A stretch of DNA of 64,000 nt from an uncultured Bacilli bacterium. GTDB taxonomy: Bacteria > Bacillota_I > Bacilli_A > RF39 > UBA660. The first letter of the stretch is position 1. The number at the start of each line of letters is the position of its first letter. The DNA is taken from positions 1-64,000 of the forward strand of contig CAKPGT010000001.1 in assembly GCA_934155185.1 (NCBI GenBank). The letters are read 5' to 3'. The position numbers and the translations under genes are program-made. Positions 60,067-64,000 of the stretch are shown in pieces. The notes under the pieces are model-generated. The model ran no database searches, had not been told where the DNA came from, and saw nothing but the letters and a program-made list of their open reading frames with translations.

Positions 60067-61158
60067 ATGAATAGTAAAGAATTTATTACAGCGTTAAAAG
60101 CAATTTGTAAAGAAAAGCAAGTAAGCGAAGATATTATATTTGATGCTATGAAATCAGCGTTAGAAAAAGCTTATGCAAAAGAAACAGGACTACCTAATAT
60201 AAGAATTGATATTAATAAAGATACTGGTGAAATTAGAGGATACTCGTATCAAAAGGTAGTTGAAAACTATTCTGAAAGTGATTCTGAAGATGATGAAGAT
60301 GTAGTTGAAATTCTTCTTGAAGATGCTAAGAAAAAAGTACCTGACATAAAACCAGGTGAAACTATTGAAGAAGAAGTTGCCTTAAAGGATTTTGGAAGAG
60401 TTGCTACAATGTCTGCTAAACAGATATTAGTTCAGAAGGTAAGAGAAGCTGAAAGACAAAGTATTATGGCAGAATTTGAGGATAAAGAAGGAGAATTACT
60501 TGTTGGTACATTATCTCGTGAAGATGCTCAAAATTACTATGTTGACTTAGGTAGAATGCACGGAATATTACCTAAAAGTGAATTAATAAAAGGTGAAGAG
60601 CTAACTATGGGTTCATCTGTTAAAGTATATGTAACTAAGATTGATGATACTGGGAAAAGTCCTCTTATACTTCTTTCAAGAACACATTATGGTTTTGTAA
60701 AAAGACTACTTGAAAGTGAAATACCAGAGTTAAATGATGGAACTGTTATATTATATAGTGTTGCTCGTGATGCAGGTTCAAGAAGTAAGATAGCAGTTTA
60801 CTCAGAAGATCCAAACGTTGATGCAGTTGGAGCTTGCATTGGTGAAAAAGGAACTAGAATTAACAGAATAACCGAAGAGTTAGGTGGAGAAAAAATAGAT
60901 GTTGTAAAATATGATAAAGATCCTATAACATTTATTAAAAACGCGCTTTCTCCTGCACGAGATGTTAAAGTATACATATTAGATGAAAAGAAAAAAGTAG
61001 CACTTGCTGTAGCTGAAGGAGACAACTTATCACTAGCAATTGGTAAGAAAGGACAAAACGTAAGATTAGCAGCTAGACTAACTCATTATCGTATAGATGT
61101 TAAGACAAGTGAGCAAGTTAAAGAAGAAAAGATTGATTTAACAAATGCCTTATCGTAA
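60067..61158 (+). CDS. nusA: transcription elongation/termination factor NusA
   Basis: 363 residues, normal for Firmicutes. NusA N-terminal domain (1-125), S1 domain (about 130-200, with GTLSREDAQNYYVDLGRMHG), then two KH domains with GEKGTRINRI (first) and GKKGQNVRLAARLT (second). Ribosome site AAAGGAGAG before ATG 60067. It binds RNA polymerase and modulates pausing and antitermination. Confidence 0.96.
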   Translation: MNSKEFITALKAICKEKQVSEDIIFDAMKSALEKAYAKETGLPNIRIDINKDTGEIRGYSYQKVVENYSESDSEDDEDVVEILLEDAKKKVPDIKPGETIEEEVALKDFGRVATMSAKQILVQKVREAERQSIMAEFEDKEGELLVGTLSREDAQNYYVDLGRMHGILPKSELIKGEELTMGSSVKVYVTKIDDTGKSPLILLSRTHYGFVKRLLESEIPELNDGTVILYSVARDAGSRSKIAVYSEDPNVDAVGACIGEKGTRINRITEELGGEKIDVVKYDKDPITFIKNALSPARDVKVYILDEKKKVALAVAEGDNLSLAIGKKGQNVRLAARLTHYRIDVKTSEQVKEEKIDLTNALS

Positions 61159-61175
61159 GAAAGGAAGGATAAATA

Positions 61176-61442
61176 ATGAAACAAAAAAAGGTGCCAATGA
61201 GAACTTGTGTTGTTACCAGAGAAAAATGTGCTAAAAAAGATTTGATAAGGGTAGTAAGAGATAATCTTGGCAATGTTTTTGTTGATGAAACAGGAAAACT
61301 AAACGGAAGAGGAGCTTACCTAAAAAAAGATTTAGAAGTAGTAGATAAAGCAAGAAAGACAAAAGCTTTAGAAAGATATCTTGAAGTTTTAATTCCAGAA
61401 GAGGTTTATGAAGAATTAGAAAAAGTAATAAGTAAAAAATAA
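61176..61442 (+). CDS. ylxR: YlxR-family RNA-binding protein
   Basis: 88 residues. PMRTCVVTREKCAKKDLIRVV and GRGAYLKKD are the marks of the family. GGAAGGA precedes ATG. It lies between nusA and infB as usual; the L7Ae-like ylxQ gene that commonly follows is absent. Confidence 0.92.
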   Translation: MKQKKVPMRTCVVTREKCAKKDLIRVVRDNLGNVFVDETGKLNGRGAYLKKDLEVVDKARKTKALERYLEVLIPEEVYEELEKVISKK

Positions 61443-61471
61443 TATAATATAGTAAGAAAGAGGTGGATATT

Positions 61472-63604
61472 ATGATGAGTGTTTTAGAATATGCAGAAGA
61501 TATGAATAAAGAAGTAGAAGAAATATTAAGTATGTGTAAATCACTTGGAATAAAAGTTTCAAATGAAGATGATATGCTTAATGATGATGCTATTGTTGAG
61601 CTTGATAATGCTTTTGCTAATATGGACTCAAAAGATGATAGCGAAGAAGATGCATTAGATGAGGAAATTATTAAAAAGATGGATGAGGATGACTACTATG
61701 ATGAAGTAGTTGACACTTTGATTGATAAAAAGGATACTATCTATAATAGTGAACCACAAGTTGCTAAGAAAAAGAAAAGCAAACAAAAAAATATACAAGA
61801 TGCTAAAAAGGCTATGTATAAAAATAAAGAAAAATTGGTTTCTAATGAAAATAGTGATGAAAACGTAGTTCTTTATAAAGAAGGTATGACTATTAAAGAA
61901 TTTTCTACTTCAATAAATAAACCAGTTGCTGAAGTAATTAAAAAGCTTATGGAGCTTGGTATAATGGCTAATATGAATGCCTCTTTAAGTTTTGATGATG
62001 CATCTGTTTTAGCACTAGAATATAATAAAACTCTTAAAAAAGAAGAAACAAGTGATATTTCAAATTTTGAAATGTTTGAAGTAAATGATGATGAAAAGGA
62101 TTTAAAAGAACGTCCACCGGTAGTTACTATAATGGGACACGTAGATCATGGAAAGACTTCACTTTTAGATGCAATTAGAAAAAGTAGTATTGTATCTGGT
62201 GAACATGGTGGGATAACGCAACATATAGGTGCATACCAAGTTAAATATAATGATAAAAAAATTACGTTTATAGATACTCCAGGTCATGCTGCCTTTACAG
62301 AAATGAGAGCTAGAGGAGCTTCAATTACAGATATAGTTATTATTATAGTAGCAGCAGATGATGGTGTAATGCCTCAGACTATAGAAGCAATTGACCATGC
62401 TAAAGCTGCTAATGTTCCTATTATAGTTGCTGTAAATAAAATGGATAAGCCAGGTGCTGATCCTGAAAGAGTAATGAGAGAAATGAGTGAAAGAGGTATT
62501 ACTCCAGATACTTGGGGTGGAGATACATTATTTGTTAATATTTCTGCTAAAACTCATGAGGGAATACCAAACTTACTTGAAAACATTCTTCTAATAGCAG
62601 AAATGCAAGAATTAAAGGCTAATCCAAAACGTTATGCAATGGGAACAGTAATAGAATCTAAACTAGATAAAAATGTTGGGACTGTTGTTACTTTACTAGT
62701 TCAAAATGGTACATTAAGATTAGGTGACCCAGTAGTAATTGGAGAACATTTTGGAAAAATTAGAACTATAAAAAATGATTTAGGAGAAGAAGTAGTTGAA
62801 GTATCACCTTCTACGCCTGTTGAAGTAACTGGTATTAATGGTGTTCCAACAGCTGGTGATAAATTCATGGCATTTGAGTCAGAAAAACAGGCTCATATGA
62901 TAGCAGAACAAAGAAGTGAATCCCTTAAACTAAAAGCAAATAAAGCTTCTAATGCACTTAGTCTTGATGATTTATTTGGAAAAATATCAGAAGGATTAAA
63001 AGAAATTAACATAGTATTAAAAGCAGATGTTAAAGGTAGTGAGGAAGCTGTTAAAAATACATTATCTAAAATTGATGTAGAAGGATGCAAGTTAAATGTA
63101 ATCCGTAGTGGAGTAGGTGCTATTACTGAAAGCGATATAGTTTTAGCAAATGCATCTAATGCTATAATAATTGGTTTTAATATAAGACCAACTGGTAAAA
63201 TACTTGATGTAGCAAAAGAATATGGTGTTGATGTAAGACTTCATAATATTATATATAAAGTAGTTGAAGAGATGGAAGCTGCAATGAAAGGTATGCTAGA
63301 TCCTGAGTATGAAGAAAAAGTAACTGGAAGTGCAGAAATAAGAAAGATATATAAATTCTCTAAAACTGGTAATATAGCAGGAAGTTATGTTTTAGATGGT
63401 GTTATAAAATCTAATTCTAATGCTAGAGTAATTCGTGATAGTATTGTTATATATGATGGTAAGATTAATAGTCTTCAAAGAGAAAAAAACGTAGTTAAAG
63501 AAGTTAAAGCAGGATTTGAATGTGGTATAACTCTTGAAAACTACCAAGATATAAAAGAAAAAGATATAATTGAAGCCTATGAATTGGTTGAAATAAAGAG
63601 GTAA
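61472..63604 (+). CDS. infB: translation initiation factor IF-2
   Basis: 710 residues. N-terminal acidic region and IF2N (about 150-205), then the GTPase domain with GHVDHGKTSLLD (G1), DTPGHAAF (G3) and NKMDKPGA (G4), followed by domains II to IV. ATG 61472 follows AGAGGTGG; an in-frame GTG at 61463 overlaps this site. It positions initiator tRNA on the ribosome. Normal order of the nusA operon, without ylxQ. Confidence 0.96.
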   Translation: MMSVLEYAEDMNKEVEEILSMCKSLGIKVSNEDDMLNDDAIVELDNAFANMDSKDDSEEDALDEEIIKKMDEDDYYDEVVDTLIDKKDTIYNSEPQVAKKKKSKQKNIQDAKKAMYKNKEKLVSNENSDENVVLYKEGMTIKEFSTSINKPVAEVIKKLMELGIMANMNASLSFDDASVLALEYNKTLKKEETSDISNFEMFEVNDDEKDLKERPPVVTIMGHVDHGKTSLLDAIRKSSIVSGEHGGITQHIGAYQVKYNDKKITFIDTPGHAAFTEMRARGASITDIVIIIVAADDGVMPQTIEAIDHAKAANVPIIVAVNKMDKPGADPERVMREMSERGITPDTWGGDTLFVNISAKTHEGIPNLLENILLIAEMQELKANPKRYAMGTVIESKLDKNVGTVVTLLVQNGTLRLGDPVVIGEHFGKIRTIKNDLGEEVVEVSPSTPVEVTGINGVPTAGDKFMAFESEKQAHMIAEQRSESLKLKANKASNALSLDDLFGKISEGLKEINIVLKADVKGSEEAVKNTLSKIDVEGCKLNVIRSGVGAITESDIVLANASNAIIIGFNIRPTGKILDVAKEYGVDVRLHNIIYKVVEEMEAAMKGMLDPEYEEKVTGSAEIRKIYKFSKTGNIAGSYVLDGVIKSNSNARVIRDSIVIYDGKINSLQREKNVVKEVKAGFECGITLENYQDIKEKDIIEAYELVEIKR

Positions 63605-63606
63605 AT

Positions 63607-63948
63607 ATGAGCGTTAAAACACAAAGAATAGCTAGCCTACTAATGGAAGAGATAAGTGATATATTAGCAAATGAAGTATATGATAAAGATATCAGGTTTG
63701 TAACTATAACACATATTAAATTAGATACAGATTTATCTTTAGCACAAATCTACTGTACTGTTTTAGATGAAAAAACTAAAGATAAATGCATACATGATTT
63801 AAATGCTGCTAAAGGATTTATTAAAACTGAATTATCAAAAAGAAAGCTAGAAATAAGAAAGATTCCAGATTTAAGATTTATATATGACGATTCAATTGCT
63901 TATGGAAATAAAATTGAAAAGATATTTGACGAATTAAATAAAAATTAA
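63607..63948 (+). CDS. rbfA: ribosome-binding factor A
   Basis: 113 residues, normal length. KH-like fold with TQRIASLLMEEISDILANEV, TITHIKLDTDLSLAQIYCTV and IRKIPDLRFIYDDS. Starts 2 bases after infB. Helps 30S maturation. Terminator follows; truB or another gene probably begins past the window. Confidence 0.95.
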   Translation: MSVKTQRIASLLMEEISDILANEVYDKDIRFVTITHIKLDTDLSLAQIYCTVLDEKTKDKCIHDLNAAKGFIKTELSKRKLEIRKIPDLRFIYDDSIAYGNKIEKIFDELNKN

Positions 63949-63975
63949 AAGGTATTTAAATAGTACCTTTTTTTT
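63947..63975 (+). terminator. terminator after rbfA
   Basis: Stem AAAAGGTA/TACCTTTT and T run. It is followed by TATAAT and AGAGGAAG near the window end, the promoter and ribosome site of a gene outside. Confidence 0.82.
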
Positions 63976-64000
63976 GCTATAATTTTTTTAGAGGAAGTGA

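Overview
The window is low-GC, densely coded DNA that uses TGA as a stop and TGG for Trp. It has T-box control of asnS, GatCAB, the rimP-nusA-ylxR-infB-rbfA operon and CCA-encoding tRNA genes. Spore-coat-like proteins (two CotF-type, one CotY/CotZ-type) and a KinB-like kinase also appear. I infer an uncultured, probably gut-associated member of the Bacilli/Firmicutes with a reduced genome and an ancestral or retained sporulation programme. Rank below class cannot be read from the sequence.

Layout. 1-470: five tRNA genes. 0.6-6.6 kb: a secreted-type transglutaminase, then a two-component system and an HtrA protease that share an operator architecture (a CssRS/HtrA-like envelope-stress circuit), then an XRE-type membrane regulator. 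6.6-14.1 kb: a degenerate thioredoxin-like gene, a structured leader, a promoter with leader peptide and terminator, and a seven-gene operon. That operon encodes a short Rel, an S51 peptidase, an APH-type kinase, a nucleotidyltransferase, a TrpRS-like paralog, a HAD enzyme and TrpRS. 14.1-24.6 kb: an accessory, resistance-like island. It starts with a second leader-peptide attenuator that has a 15-bp antiterminator, followed by an ASCH-cytidine deaminase fusion and a GNAT-transglutaminase-GNAT-ASCH fusion. Single and double GNATs, an ABC-F protein, an S51-transglutaminase fusion, ABC-F and GNAT fragments and a third attenuated GNAT follow. 24.6-29 kb: an alkaline-phosphatase-superfamily enzyme, tRNA-Ser and tRNA-fMet, a Rieske-FAD oxidoreductase and a small kinase.

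29-40.9 kb is core: tRNA-Asn, T-box-asnS, gatCAB, rsmI, a dicarboxylate or amino-acid symporter, a YhiN-like flavoprotein, two anchored proteins (one DUF3048) and a DUF368/PopT lipid carrier transporter. 40.9-53 kb alternates tRNA genes with small accessory genes. The 3' end of tRNA-Phe and its terminator are repeated downstream around a pyroglutamyl-peptidase-like gene, a phage-like pseudogene, a nitroreductase and a transglutaminase, which looks like an integration hotspot. Here too lie a holin-like gene, CotF-like genes, a CFI-box protein, a three-gene 2-hydroxyacyl-CoA dehydratase/activase cluster and a DUF1016 nuclease. 53-59.7 kb: RodA/FtsW, small envelope and coat genes, an orphan KinB-like kinase, a phosphoesterase and a CPBP protease. 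59.7-64 kb: the translation/transcription operon ending with rbfA.

The most unusual part is 7-25 kb. Genes resembling antibiotic-modifying and ribosome-protection factors are fused in unusual orders with ASCH, transglutaminase-like and S51 domains. Three of its transcription units begin with promoter, leader and intrinsic terminator, as in inducible resistance genes. Function there is inference; the domain motifs and RNA pairings are visible directly. Promoters often have an extended -10 of the form TGATATAAT.
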